Shown: in pieces, positions 9,001-16,677 of the stretch
How positions within the stretch are numbered: the stretch's first letter is position 1
Layout of the letters: each line of letters opens with the position of its first letter
Assembly (NCBI GenBank): GCA_020403245.1
Contig: JADBYA010000030.1
Location: forward strand, 178,187-242,186
Source: Flavobacterium sp.
Lineage (GTDB): Bacteria; Bacteroidota; Bacteroidia; Flavobacteriales; Flavobacteriaceae
Length of the DNA: 64,000 bases
Reading direction: 5' to 3'
Position numbers and translations under genes: made by a program
The notes under the pieces: generated by a model
The model's database searches: none
The model's input: only the letters and a program-made list of their open reading frames with translations
Told to the model about the DNA's origin: nothing

Positions 9001-9231
9001 ATGACTTCCTTTGCCTTTATTGCCGGACTTATTCCGCTGATGATTGCTACTGGCGCAGGTGCTATTGGTAACAGAACGATAGGAACAGCGGCGGCTGGTG
9101 GAATGCTGTTTGGAACCCTTTTTGGTGTTCTTATTATTCCGGGCTTGTTCTTTATTTTTGCTTCCTTGGGAACTAAAAAAGAGAACAAAAACACGACTGA
9201 AATTCCGTTAATTGAAAAATCAACTACTTAA
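6073..9231 (+). CDS. RND multidrug efflux transporter, HAE1 family (AcrB/MexB-like)
   Basis: Inner-membrane proton-driven drug exporter, 1052 residues from the ATG at 6073; a TTG 27 bases upstream is in frame but lies inside the adaptor gene and adds a non-conserved peptide. Family features: an opening like MYSKFIHRPVLSIVISLMIV, GIVVDNAIVVVEAVHAKM in TM4, and IGLLGKNAVLIIEFA in TM10 with the conserved Lys. In AcrB the TM4 proton relay is Asp-Asp (407/408); here the pair is Asp408-Asn409. The second position is therefore not acidic, which may be a lineage variant. Substrates cannot be predicted. Confidence 0.93.
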   Translation: MYSKFIHRPVLSIVISLMIVLLGALALTQLPMTQFPDIAPPEVTVTTKYTGANAEACVKAVVTTLERAVNGVPGMAYMSSVSGNDGTSVINIIFKAGTDPEIAAVNVQNRVSSVLDELPEEVIKSGVIVEKVQNSMLLYLNILSSDPTLDEKFLFNFADINIIPELKRIDGVGFADIMGQREYAMRVWLNPVKMAAYNISTEDVIQSLKQQNIEAAPGKVGESSGKIEQSLQYVVKYTGKYNTKEQYENVVIKRDFQGELLRLKDIADVEFGSLDYDVLSKENGKPSAAIVLKQRPGSNASDVIANIKSKMDELKQSFPAGITYTYSYDVSSFLNASVEGVIYTLIEAFLLVALVVFIFLGDFRSTIIPAIAVPVSLIGTFFFMQLFGFSINLITLFALVLAIGIVVDNAIVVVEAVHAKMEEEHLGPKTATERAMDEIGGAIIAITLVMSAVFIPVAFLPGPVGVFFRQFSVTMAISIVLSGIIALTLTPALCAMLLKNMHGHISKKTIINRFIDAFNTQYNKIALRYRRILELIVNRRSVTIISLLVFCFLTFGLGKILPGGFIPNEDQGTIYASITTPSGATLERSENAVDAIQEVAMKNESVASVSSLAGYNFLTDGTGASFGMNLISLKSWNERSGITDQDIIQDLKEKTKFIKDAKIEFFTPPPVPGYGNSSGFELRILDKTGKSDLKKLEEVATNFAVELNKNEAIKNAFSSFDASFPQYLVNIDNTKAAQKGVAINEILNTLQTYLGSEYATNFIRFNQMYKVMVQSSPEFRTKPDDILKLYAKNSEGEMVAMSSFLSIEKVYGPEQITRYNMYPAAMLNGEPREGFSSGQAIEAVKTIAAEKLPRGYGYDWGGSSREQANAGNEAVIIFLICLLFIYFILSAQYESFLLPLPVIMSLPTGVMGAFFLLAALGLENNIYAQVAMVMLIGLLGKNAVLIIEFAILKQKEGLTPLKAAIEGASARLRPILMTSFAFIAGLIPLMIATGAGAIGNRTIGTAAAGGMLFGTLFGVLIIPGLFFIFASLGTKKENKNTTEIPLIEKSTT

Positions 9232-9236
9232 AAGAT

Positions 9237-10670
9237 ATGTTACAACTAAACAAAACAATACTGTTTATTGCTTTACTTGTTTTTAGCACAGGTTGCAAAA
9301 CACCTTCTATAACGAGTAGTACTTCAAATGATAGTCAGCTCTTACCTGATTCCTTTGTCAACTCAAAAGATACGGTTACGATAGCCCATATAAAATGGGA
9401 ACTTTTTTATAAGGATAATGATTTAAAGTATTTAATTGAAACGGCTTTAAAATATAATTATGATTTGCAATTGGCGTTTCAAAAAGTAGCGATTGCCACC
9501 AATAACGTTAAATTAAGAAAAGGGGAACTACTGCCTATTTTAAACGCGGGCGTAAGTGTTGGACAACGTCGCTTTGGACTTTTCACTATGGATGGTGCCG
9601 GAAATGCTAGTACTGATATTTTACCGGGACAAGTGGTACCCGAAAATCTACCCGATTATTTCGCAGGATTTAACTCCAGTTGGGAAGCAGACGTTTGGGG
9701 CAAACTACGCAGTAATAAAAAAGCCGCCATTGCCCGATTTAGTGCCACAATAGAAGGAAAAAATGCCATTCAAACTGCCTTGATAGCCTCGGTGGCAAGT
9801 ACTTATTATGAATTGCTCGCACTAGATAATGAACTGGATATCATTAGAGAAACCATTGATTTACAACAAGACGCTTTAGACATTATTCGTGTAAAAAAAG
9901 AAGCAGGAGTTGTTAATGAATTAGCCGTAAAACAATTTGAAGGTCAGGTGGAGAACTCCAAAGGATTTGAATATGAAATTTTACAGCAAATTGCCCTTAC
10001 CGAAAACCAATTGCACTTTTTATGTGGACAATTTCCTAAACCGATAGTTCGCGACAAATCCAAGTTTGCTGCTTTAGATAGTTCGCTACTCCGTGCTGGT
10101 ATTCCGTCGCAACTGTTAAAAAATCGTCCCGATATTAGACAAGCGGAACTGGAAGTAGTGGCTTCAAAATTTGATGTAAAATCAGCTAGAGCTGCATTTT
10201 ATCCATCGTTTATGATTACGGGAAGTGTTGGCTATCAAGCGTTTAGTACTGCCTTATGGTTTCAATCGCCCGAATCATTAGCTTATTCTATTTTAGGAAA
10301 CTTGACGGCTCCATTATTAAACCGAAGCGCCATAAAAGCCAGATTTAATGAAGCCAAAGCCAATCAAACAGAAGCTTTACTGAATTATCAAAAAAACATT
10401 TTAAACGGCTGTTTAGAAGTGGCAAATGAGCTGGCTACTATTAAAAACTTGGAACAACTCTATGAACTAAAGGATAAAGAGGTAACTTACTACCAGCAAT
10501 CGACAGTAATTGCTAATAATTTGTTTGAAACCGGAAGAGCTACCTACTTAGAAGTGCTCATGGCACAACGAACAGCTCTAGATTCAAAAATTCAATTAAT
10601 TATCACCAAAAAATTACAACACCAATCAAGAATTAATCTATACAAAGTGCTTGGCGGAGGTTGGCAGTAA
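9237..10670 (+). CDS. TolC/OprM-type outer-membrane efflux lipoprotein (NodT family)
   Basis: Third gene of the efflux operon, five bases after the pump. The N-terminus is a lipoprotein signal, MLQLNKTILFIALLVFSTGC, with Cys20. Two OEP repeats follow; typical pieces are KWELFYKDNDLKYLIETAL, FNSSWEADVWGKLRSNKKAA, LLKNRPDIRQAELEVVASK and YLEVLMAQRTAL. The 477-residue length is usual for this family. It should form the trimeric outer-membrane exit duct for the adaptor and pump. Confidence 0.92.
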   Translation: MLQLNKTILFIALLVFSTGCKTPSITSSTSNDSQLLPDSFVNSKDTVTIAHIKWELFYKDNDLKYLIETALKYNYDLQLAFQKVAIATNNVKLRKGELLPILNAGVSVGQRRFGLFTMDGAGNASTDILPGQVVPENLPDYFAGFNSSWEADVWGKLRSNKKAAIARFSATIEGKNAIQTALIASVASTYYELLALDNELDIIRETIDLQQDALDIIRVKKEAGVVNELAVKQFEGQVENSKGFEYEILQQIALTENQLHFLCGQFPKPIVRDKSKFAALDSSLLRAGIPSQLLKNRPDIRQAELEVVASKFDVKSARAAFYPSFMITGSVGYQAFSTALWFQSPESLAYSILGNLTAPLLNRSAIKARFNEAKANQTEALLNYQKNILNGCLEVANELATIKNLEQLYELKDKEVTYYQQSTVIANNLFETGRATYLEVLMAQRTALDSKIQLIITKKLQHQSRINLYKVLGGGWQ

Positions 10671-10998
10671 AATTATTTATAGGATTGGAAAAGAGTTTTG
10701 TTTATTATTAAAAAAATAAGTCATAACTCCTTTTCCAATCATTCCTATAAACTTTTACGGCATTTTATTTTTCATGTTGAATTATTAAAGAAAATAATTT
10801 TTATTTATTTAATTAAAAAAAACTATGAAAGTAATTATAAGAAAATAACGGATATAATACTTTCTATTTTATTTTAAAGTGTCTCGATATTATTAGTATA
10901 GCCTTGAGCATGAAAGATGACAATCTAAGTATTATATATAAGATTAAAATCAGACTAACAATATATGCAATCAAAAACGGCTTCGAATAATTTTTTAT
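10671..10998. other. 328-bp intergenic gap after the efflux operon
   Basis: Very AT-rich. The only structure seen is an imperfect inverted repeat: TATAGGATTGGAAAAGAGTT at 10678-10697 against its near complement at 10725-10749. It starts seven bases after the TolC-like stop and may end the operon, but the loop is 27 bases and no U-run follows. No convincing gene was found in the rest. Confidence 0.45.
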
Positions 10999-11226
10999 TT
11001 ATTCTTCGTAAGCTTCCATTTCTTTATCATAGAATTCTCCAGCTAAAGTAATTAAATGCTCCATTTCAGATTCTAATTCGGTTTCGTCTTCCCCTTCTAA
11101 ATCTTCTAAAAACTCCACCTCATCATCTTTTAAGTTTATAATAAAACGAGGAAAATCAAGATGAATAATGAATATATCATCTGGGAAATCGGAGTTATCG
11201 GCTAGAACAAATTTTGGTAATTCCAT
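10999..11226 (-). CDS. Small acidic conserved protein, unknown function
   Basis: 75 residues, strongly acidic (FLEDLEGEDETELESEMEH). It starts MELPKFVLADNSDFPDDIF. From memory this resembles a short protein found across Flavobacteriia; no function is known to me. No signal peptide, metal motif or enzyme motif is visible. It lies downstream of the SPFH gene on the same strand, separated by a hairpin-forming repeat. Confidence 0.7.
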   Translation of the reverse strand: MELPKFVLADNSDFPDDIFIIHLDFPRFIINLKDDEVEFLEDLEGEDETELESEMEHLITLAGEFYDKEMEAYEE

Positions 11227-11245
11227 TTTTAATTATTTGTTTTTG

Positions 11246-11308
11246 GTTTGTTGTTTATGGTTTATGGTTTGTTTTTCAACTCTAAACAACAAACCATAAA
11301 CAACAAAC
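11246..11308. repeat. Tandem-word hairpin between small acidic gene and SPFH gene
   Basis: GTTTGTTGTTTATGGTTT (11246-11263) has a perfect 18-bp complement at 11291-11308. The word TTTATGG is repeated in tandem in the loop side (11254-11267). The hairpin occupies nearly the whole 87-bp spacer. Confidence 0.85.
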
Positions 11309-11313
11309 AGTTA

Positions 11314-12219
11314 CTATTTATCAGACAAAATAACAGGCGCACTTCCTTTGCCCATAAAAATAATTTTGGTATTAGACGAAGTGGCTATTTCTTTTTGTGC
11401 TTTGATTTGTTCGTATTGCAATTGCTTATCGGTCAATCCAGTTGAAATAATTCTTTGGTAATCGGCAATACCCTGTGCTTCTACTCTTTTACGCTCGGCT
11501 TCTTGCTTTTCTTTTTGTAGTACAAACTGCATTTTTTGTGCTTCTTGTTCGGCATTAATTTTACTTTCAATCGTTGTTTTTACTGAAGCAGGAAGATTAA
11601 TATTTCGAATTAATAATTGCTCTAACACCAAACCTCTTGATTTAAAATCGGCTTCGATACTTTTAGTAATTCGTTGTTGAAATTCACCTCTTTTAGAAGA
11701 ATATAGTGCGACGGCATCATAATAAACTGCATTATCTCGAATACGCGTTCTTGTTACAGGTCGAACAATTTTATCGGTATAGTTTTCTCCAATACTCTTT
11801 AAGATTTTTGGAGCATCATTAGGTAAAACCCTATATAAAACGGTTAAATCAATCACGACTTCTAATCCGTCATTTGATAAGACTCGAATAGCATCGTCTC
11901 CATCTTTGTCGCCTTCATCATGAATGGCCGACATGGTATAGTTTTGGGTTTGTGCATCAAAAATGGTAATATCTAATAAGGGATTGACTATATGCAAACC
12001 ACTTACCAAAATATCGGGTTGTACCTTTCCAAACAATGATTTCACACCTAATTTTCCGGCATCTATTTGTTTAAACGATGACGATAACAAACCAATCAAA
12101 ATAATTACAATGCCTAATATTTTAAATAGATTAGCAAATTTTGCAATAGGGTTTTCATTATTTTTTAGTGTGAAACCGATAATAATTAAGATAATACCAA
12201 TTATAAGTGAAAGTATCAT
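11314..12219 (-). CDS. SPFH/prohibitin-family membrane protein
   Basis: 301 residues with two N-terminal hydrophobic segments (about 1-18 and 30-46), then a band-7/prohibitin domain (about 50-230) and a charged helical tail rich in Glu, Gln and Lys (about 215-275). The string LLIRNINLPASVKTTIESKI is characteristic of prohibitin-like proteins. Such proteins form large membrane rings that organise microdomains or modulate proteases such as FtsH. No protease partner is adjacent. The MATE gene lies upstream on the same strand. Confidence 0.85.
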   Translation of the reverse strand: MILSLIIGIILIIIGFTLKNNENPIAKFANLFKILGIVIILIGLLSSSFKQIDAGKLGVKSLFGKVQPDILVSGLHIVNPLLDITIFDAQTQNYTMSAIHDEGDKDGDDAIRVLSNDGLEVVIDLTVLYRVLPNDAPKILKSIGENYTDKIVRPVTRTRIRDNAVYYDAVALYSSKRGEFQQRITKSIEADFKSRGLVLEQLLIRNINLPASVKTTIESKINAEQEAQKMQFVLQKEKQEAERKRVEAQGIADYQRIISTGLTDKQLQYEQIKAQKEIATSSNTKIIFMGKGSAPVILSDK

Positions 12220-12277
12220 TTTATAAATTTTTAGATTATACGCTGGTTATACGTAACTCTCTTTGGGAAGTTACATT

Positions 12278-13660
12278 TTATGATGATGCATTATCGGAAA
12301 CCAACTTTTTAGTTTGATAATGAAATCGAATAAAGAGAAAAAGTGCTGCAGCTGTCAATCCAGCCAAAAGTCCAATCCAAACACCAACCGCTTTTAAATT
12401 TGTATAAATACCTAAATAATACGAAATCGGAAAACCAACAATCCAATAGGCAACAAAAGTAATATACATTGGAATTTTGACATCTTGCAAGCCGCGTAAA
12501 GCGCCCAAAACAACCACTTGTATTCCGTCCGAAATCTGGAAAACTGCGGCTACCAAAAGCAATTTGGCCGCAATGCTAATTACTTCTTGATTGTCTAGTA
12601 GTTGCCCTTGATTTTCCATATTAAGAAACAAATAAGGTAAAATTTGATGCAGTATAACAAATAGTAAAGCAAAAACAATTTCTATAATAATAGCTAGCAA
12701 AAATATGGAACGTGCAACAACAATTAACTGTTTGTATTCTTTCAACCCTTTTTGTTGACTAATTCTAATCATTGCTACCACACTCAAACCCATAGCAAAC
12801 ATAAAGGTCATCGATGCCAAACTCAACGCAATTTGATTTGCCGCCTGACTGGTTTTTCCAATAGTACCACAAAGCCAAATAGCTGCGGTAAACAAGACTA
12901 CTTCAAAAAGCATTTGCATGGCAGAGGGAAAACCTAGATTGATGATTTTTTGTAGCATTTCTTTCTTAATTTCATCAAAACTAAAATCGCGGAAGTACTG
13001 TTTTAATTGATCTTTTCGTGATAAAATGATGTGCATAAAAGTGACCATGGCAATACGGGATAATACGGTTCCTAAACCAGCCCCGAGAATACCCATTTTT
13101 GGGAAAATCCAAATACCATAAATTAAAAGATAATTAATGATGACATGAAGAATGTTAGCCATTACGATAGCATACATCGAAACCTTTGTCAATGACAAAC
13201 CGTCTGCAAATTGCTTATACCCTTGATAAATAATTAGAGGTACTAAAGAAAAAGCGACCCAATTTAAAAAAGGACTGGCTAAAGCAATAACTTCTTTGGG
13301 TTGATGCAGTAATTCCATAATGGGTTTGGCAAGCAATACCAATCCGAATAGCATAAAACCTAAAATGATACACAAAAACAAACCATGGTGAAATATCGAA
13401 CGAATTTTTGAACTGTTATTTTCAGCATCTGCTTCGGCTATCATTGGGGTAATGGCTGTAGAGAAACCGATACCAACAGACATGGCGATGAAAATCAAAC
13501 TATTTCCTAATGAAACAGCAGCCAATTCGGTTGAACCTAATTTGCCAACCATAATATTATCGACAATACCAATTAGCGTATGACCAAGCATCCCAATAAT
13601 TACGGGATAGGCCAATTTAAGATTATAGGAGAACTCCTTGGTATATTGGGTTAAATTCAC
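12278..13660 (-). CDS. MATE-family multidrug/Na+ antiporter (NorM-like)
   Basis: 460-residue, 12-helix cation antiporter of the inner membrane. The start LAYPVIIGMLGHTLIGIVDNIMVGKLGSTELAA is the classical MATE N-terminal helix pair, and the second half repeats the pattern (NLGFPSAMQMLFEVVLFTAA). The start codon is GTG at 13660; no ATG is in frame nearby. A small hairpin, GTAACT (12253-12258) with its complement at 12269-12274, lies just downstream, but has no U-run. Confidence 0.9.
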   Translation of the reverse strand: MNLTQYTKEFSYNLKLAYPVIIGMLGHTLIGIVDNIMVGKLGSTELAAVSLGNSLIFIAMSVGIGFSTAITPMIAEADAENNSSKIRSIFHHGLFLCIILGFMLFGLVLLAKPIMELLHQPKEVIALASPFLNWVAFSLVPLIIYQGYKQFADGLSLTKVSMYAIVMANILHVIINYLLIYGIWIFPKMGILGAGLGTVLSRIAMVTFMHIILSRKDQLKQYFRDFSFDEIKKEMLQKIINLGFPSAMQMLFEVVLFTAAIWLCGTIGKTSQAANQIALSLASMTFMFAMGLSVVAMIRISQQKGLKEYKQLIVVARSIFLLAIIIEIVFALLFVILHQILPYLFLNMENQGQLLDNQEVISIAAKLLLVAAVFQISDGIQVVVLGALRGLQDVKIPMYITFVAYWIVGFPISYYLGIYTNLKAVGVWIGLLAGLTAAALFLFIRFHYQTKKLVSDNASS

Positions 13661-13760
13661 ATTAATTTTATTAAGTGCGCAAAAGTAATGAGTTTAAAAT
13701 TATCTATACAGAATTAATTATTATATTTTAAATATAATTTACCTTTACAAAAAAATAATA

Positions 13761-14783
13761 ATGAAAAAAGTTCTACTAATAATTTCTTTATTCTTTATCA
13801 GTTTATCTCAATCTCAAAATATTTTTAGAGATTATTTCAATACCTATACTACAGGAGCACAATTGAGTGGCCAAGGAACTTGGACCAATAATTCTTCTAA
13901 TCCGGGTGGTTTAGGAAATTGTACAGGTGCAATTTGTACAAATGCACAAGTTTTACCAACTGCAATAAGTTACAATCAATATGGTTCTTCTCCAAATTCA
14001 ATACAAATTTCACCCGATAGAGATGGTTGTGGAACTGCGTTTACTGCATCAAATGCAACAAATTTTTATGTTGGAATGGTACTAAACATTTCAAATGCAA
14101 TTAGCACATCGCCAACAGATTTTTTCAGAGTTATGAGTGGAAATAATAATAATGTTACTTTTAGAATTACATTACAATCTTTTGGTGGTGGATTTTATGT
14201 TGGAATTAGCAAGGCAAGTGGTTCTGTTTTTTATTTTTCTCAAGCGATTAGTTATAACACAAATCATTTGATAATAGTTAAATATACAAGAGCAGCCGGA
14301 ACAACTGATGATGCCGTTCGGCTATATGTTGACCCTGTATTAAGCTTAGGAGAACCTGCTACTCCAGATATGGCAACTACAAATGGTACAGATGCATTAG
14401 GAAGTATTGACAGAATGTGTTTCAGACAAAATGCTACTCTTGGTCTACCAACAGGTAGAGTTGGGCTAGTAAGTGTTTCTGGTTCTTGGACGGGATTAAT
14501 TTTTCCAACATTAGCCAATGAAACTTTTGAAAAAAATAATTTTGTTGTTTCGACTAGTGAAATTAATACTGGTATTTTAAATATCAAATCAAATGTGGCT
14601 TTGGAAAATGCACAATTAAGTATTTATGATATTCAAGGAAGAAAAATGGATACTAAAACCATTTCGTTAGCAGAAAACATCAATGCTATTGTTGTCAATC
14701 CCATTCATAACGCTGGTATTTATATTGTAGAGATAACCTCTGAAAACCACCAACGATTTACTCAAAAAGTTATTGTAAACTAA
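13761..14783 (+). CDS. Secreted protein with T9SS type A sorting domain
   Basis: 340 residues. The signal peptide is MKKVLLIISLFFISLSQSQ. The middle (about 20-250) is Gly/Asn/Thr/Ser-rich, beta-type and looks like a lectin-like or structural domain that I cannot name. The last 75 residues form a type IX secretion sorting domain: NIKSNVALENAQLSIYDIQG, then NAGIYIVEIT and a final QKVIVN. It should be exported by the T9SS to the surface or medium. A strong terminator follows. Confidence 0.85.
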   Translation: MKKVLLIISLFFISLSQSQNIFRDYFNTYTTGAQLSGQGTWTNNSSNPGGLGNCTGAICTNAQVLPTAISYNQYGSSPNSIQISPDRDGCGTAFTASNATNFYVGMVLNISNAISTSPTDFFRVMSGNNNNVTFRITLQSFGGGFYVGISKASGSVFYFSQAISYNTNHLIIVKYTRAAGTTDDAVRLYVDPVLSLGEPATPDMATTNGTDALGSIDRMCFRQNATLGLPTGRVGLVSVSGSWTGLIFPTLANETFEKNNFVVSTSEINTGILNIKSNVALENAQLSIYDIQGRKMDTKTISLAENINAIVVNPIHNAGIYIVEITSENHQRFTQKVIVN

Positions 14784-14806
14784 CAGCATATACTTTATAA
14801 AGAAAG

Positions 14807-14834
14807 ACGCTGAAATTAAATTCAGCGTTTTTTT
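14807..14834. terminator. Rho-independent terminator between convergent genes
   Basis: ACGCTGAA (14807-14814) pairs with TTCAGCGT (14821-14828), followed by an unbroken T-run to 14834. The T-run overlaps the end of the convergent PPK2 gene. Confidence 0.9.
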
Positions 14835-15708
14835 ATTTACGCAATTGCTCTTTATACAAATCGATATTCGCTTTTACTTTTGGATCTAATTCGGGTTCTT
14901 TTATATCCGTTAGTTTTTGTAGTTCTTCCCAAATAATTTTGGCTACTATTACACGTGCCATTTCTTTATCGTCAGCCGGAATTATATACCAAGGGGCATG
15001 TTCTTTTGCCGTTTTATTAATGGCATTTTCATAATATTTCATATAGTCATCCCAACGTTCACGCTCTTTTAAATCGCCCGTAGAAAATTTCCAATTATCC
15101 TCAGGATTTTCCAATCGTTTTAACAATCGTTTGCGTTGTTCCTCTTTACTCATGTGAAAATAAAACTTTAAAACTAGTGTTCCATTTTGTGAAATATGCT
15201 TTTCAAAATTATTGATTTGCTCCATTCTGTTTTCCCAAAACTGTGGCGTAATATCCTCTACTTTTTCAATTCCTGGTAAATTTTCAAACAAGATATATTC
15301 GGGATGCACACGCGTTACCAATACATTTTCATAATGCGTTCGGTTAAAAACAGCAAACTTTCCTTTTTCGGGTAAAGCCAAATAATGACGCCATAAATAA
15401 TCGTGTTCCAACTCGGTCGAATTGGGTGTTTTAAAACTGTGCACTACAACACCCCGTGGATTAAACTCTTTAAACACTTCGCGAATCAAACTGTCTTTGC
15501 CACTAGTATCCATGCCTTGCAAACAAATCAAAACCGCATGTTTATTGTGCGCATACATGGCATCTTGACGTTTGCTTAATTTTTGTTGAATTTTTAATAA
15601 CTCGGCTTGTTTTTCATCATCATCAACATTAGTATTCAATTCCGTTGGGATTTTTGATAAAATTATAGAATCGATTACTCTAAATTCATCTGGATTTATA
15701 TTTTTCAT
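14833..15708 (-). CDS. Polyphosphate kinase 2 family (PPK2, class III-like)
   Basis: Cytosolic enzyme that uses polyphosphate to phosphorylate AMP/ADP-type nucleotides. From the ATG at 15708 it is 291 residues; an in-frame TTG at 15723 would add five. Motifs: Walker A GMDTSGKDS (about 65-73), where the Asp after GK points to class III, NRTHYENVLVTRVHPE, and the basic lid region with KEEQRKRLLKRLENPEDNWKF. Class assignment rests on these motifs and is moderately firm. It is convergent with the T9SS cargo gene. Confidence 0.9.
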   Translation of the reverse strand: MKNINPDEFRVIDSIILSKIPTELNTNVDDDEKQAELLKIQQKLSKRQDAMYAHNKHAVLICLQGMDTSGKDSLIREVFKEFNPRGVVVHSFKTPNSTELEHDYLWRHYLALPEKGKFAVFNRTHYENVLVTRVHPEYILFENLPGIEKVEDITPQFWENRMEQINNFEKHISQNGTLVLKFYFHMSKEEQRKRLLKRLENPEDNWKFSTGDLKERERWDDYMKYYENAINKTAKEHAPWYIIPADDKEMARVIVAKIIWEELQKLTDIKEPELDPKVKANIDLYKEQLRK

Positions 15709-15741
15709 AACAATATTTTTCAATTTATTACTTTATTTTTG

Positions 15742-15833
15742 GCAGCAATTCCTGCCTGTCGGCAGACAGGTCCCGCTGTCCGCGCTACGTGGTAGCTTGC
15801 TGCAACCTGCCTGCCGACAGGCAGGTCGGGGCT
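15742..15833 (-). repeat. Dispersed element, copy I, with two nested CCTG...CAGG palindromes
   Basis: Read on the minus strand it begins AGCCCCGA (15833-15826). A 20-bp palindrome of the CCTGCC...GGCAGG type follows, then TTGCAGC, a hairpin GCTAC/GTAGC, and GCGGACAGCGGGA. A second CCTG...CAGG palindrome comes next, then AATTGCTGC. It is far more GC-rich than its surroundings. The 22318 and 58430 copies share the same ends around a different central hairpin. Confidence 0.75.
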
Positions 15834-15851
15834 ATTTAATTAGGCTAACTT

Positions 15852-16676
15852 ATGGAAAAATTTCAACTTTCACTACTCTTCAAAATCATTGGTATTGGCT
15901 CTGCCTCTGGTTTGGTATATTATCAAGATAAACTTTATATCATTTCAGACAATAGTACTTTTTTATATGAATATACTATTTCAAATGAAAGCCTTCATAA
16001 AATTCCCTTAGTTGAAAATCCACAAGATACTATCATCAAAAAAAACAAACCCGATTTTGAGTCGATAACACTTCATGATGATCATTTAATGCTTTTAGGT
16101 TCAGGTTCAACTGCAAATAGAAATACTATTGCAAAATACAATATAAAATCCAATACGCTAAATTCTAAGAATATTAGTGGTCTTTTTTCAATTTTAAAGA
16201 AAGAACATTCCCTAAATGATGACGAATTGAATATCGAAGGTTTAATTATAAAAAATGGTATAAACTATCTATTTCAAAGAGGAAATGGACTTTCAGGGAA
16301 AAATGGGATTTTATATTATGATGAAACCAATGAAAATGTAAAAACTACCTTTATTTCGATAGATTTACCCAAAATAAAAAACGTGCCAGCCACTTTTACC
16401 GATGCGATTTTGGTAGAAGATAAAATTTACTTTCTAGCTGCAGCAGAAGACACTAGCTCAACTTATGATGATGGTGAAGTTTTAGGAAGTATAGTCGGAA
16501 CCATTGATTTCAAAACTATGAAACTTGAAAGTACGCTTCAAATTAGTAACAAACATAAATTTGAAGGACTAACAGTATACAAAAAAACAGCCACTCAATT
16601 AGAGTTGCTGCTTTGTGAAGATACTGATTCCGAAGTTTTAGTAACTGATATTTATAGCTTGATTATAAATAAATAA
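15852..16676 (+). CDS. Beta-propeller-like protein, DUF6929-like, unknown function
   Basis: 274 residues, no signal peptide. It is built of repeated short beta strands, such as GLVYYQDKLYIISDNSTFLYEYTI, DFESITLHDDHLMLLGSGST, NIEGLIIKNGINYLFQRGNG and FEGLTVYKKTATQLELLLCED, a pattern typical of a small propeller. The repeated (F/N)EG(L)/ES(I) start of blades is clear. DUF6929 is my best guess at family. It ends one base before a convergent gene, with no terminator visible. Confidence 0.6.
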   Translation: MEKFQLSLLFKIIGIGSASGLVYYQDKLYIISDNSTFLYEYTISNESLHKIPLVENPQDTIIKKNKPDFESITLHDDHLMLLGSGSTANRNTIAKYNIKSNTLNSKNISGLFSILKKEHSLNDDELNIEGLIIKNGINYLFQRGNGLSGKNGILYYDETNENVKTTFISIDLPKIKNVPATFTDAILVEDKIYFLAAAEDTSSTYDDGEVLGSIVGTIDFKTMKLESTLQISNKHKFEGLTVYKKTATQLELLLCEDTDSEVLVTDIYSLIINK

Positions 16677-16677
16677 A

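Noticed and set aside
11246..11308. CRISPR array
   Set aside because: Repeats are short, adjacent and complementary, with no regular spacers and no cas genes nearby.
12253..12274. Hairpin after the MATE gene as a terminator
   Set aside because: Six-base stem without a following U-run on the minus strand.
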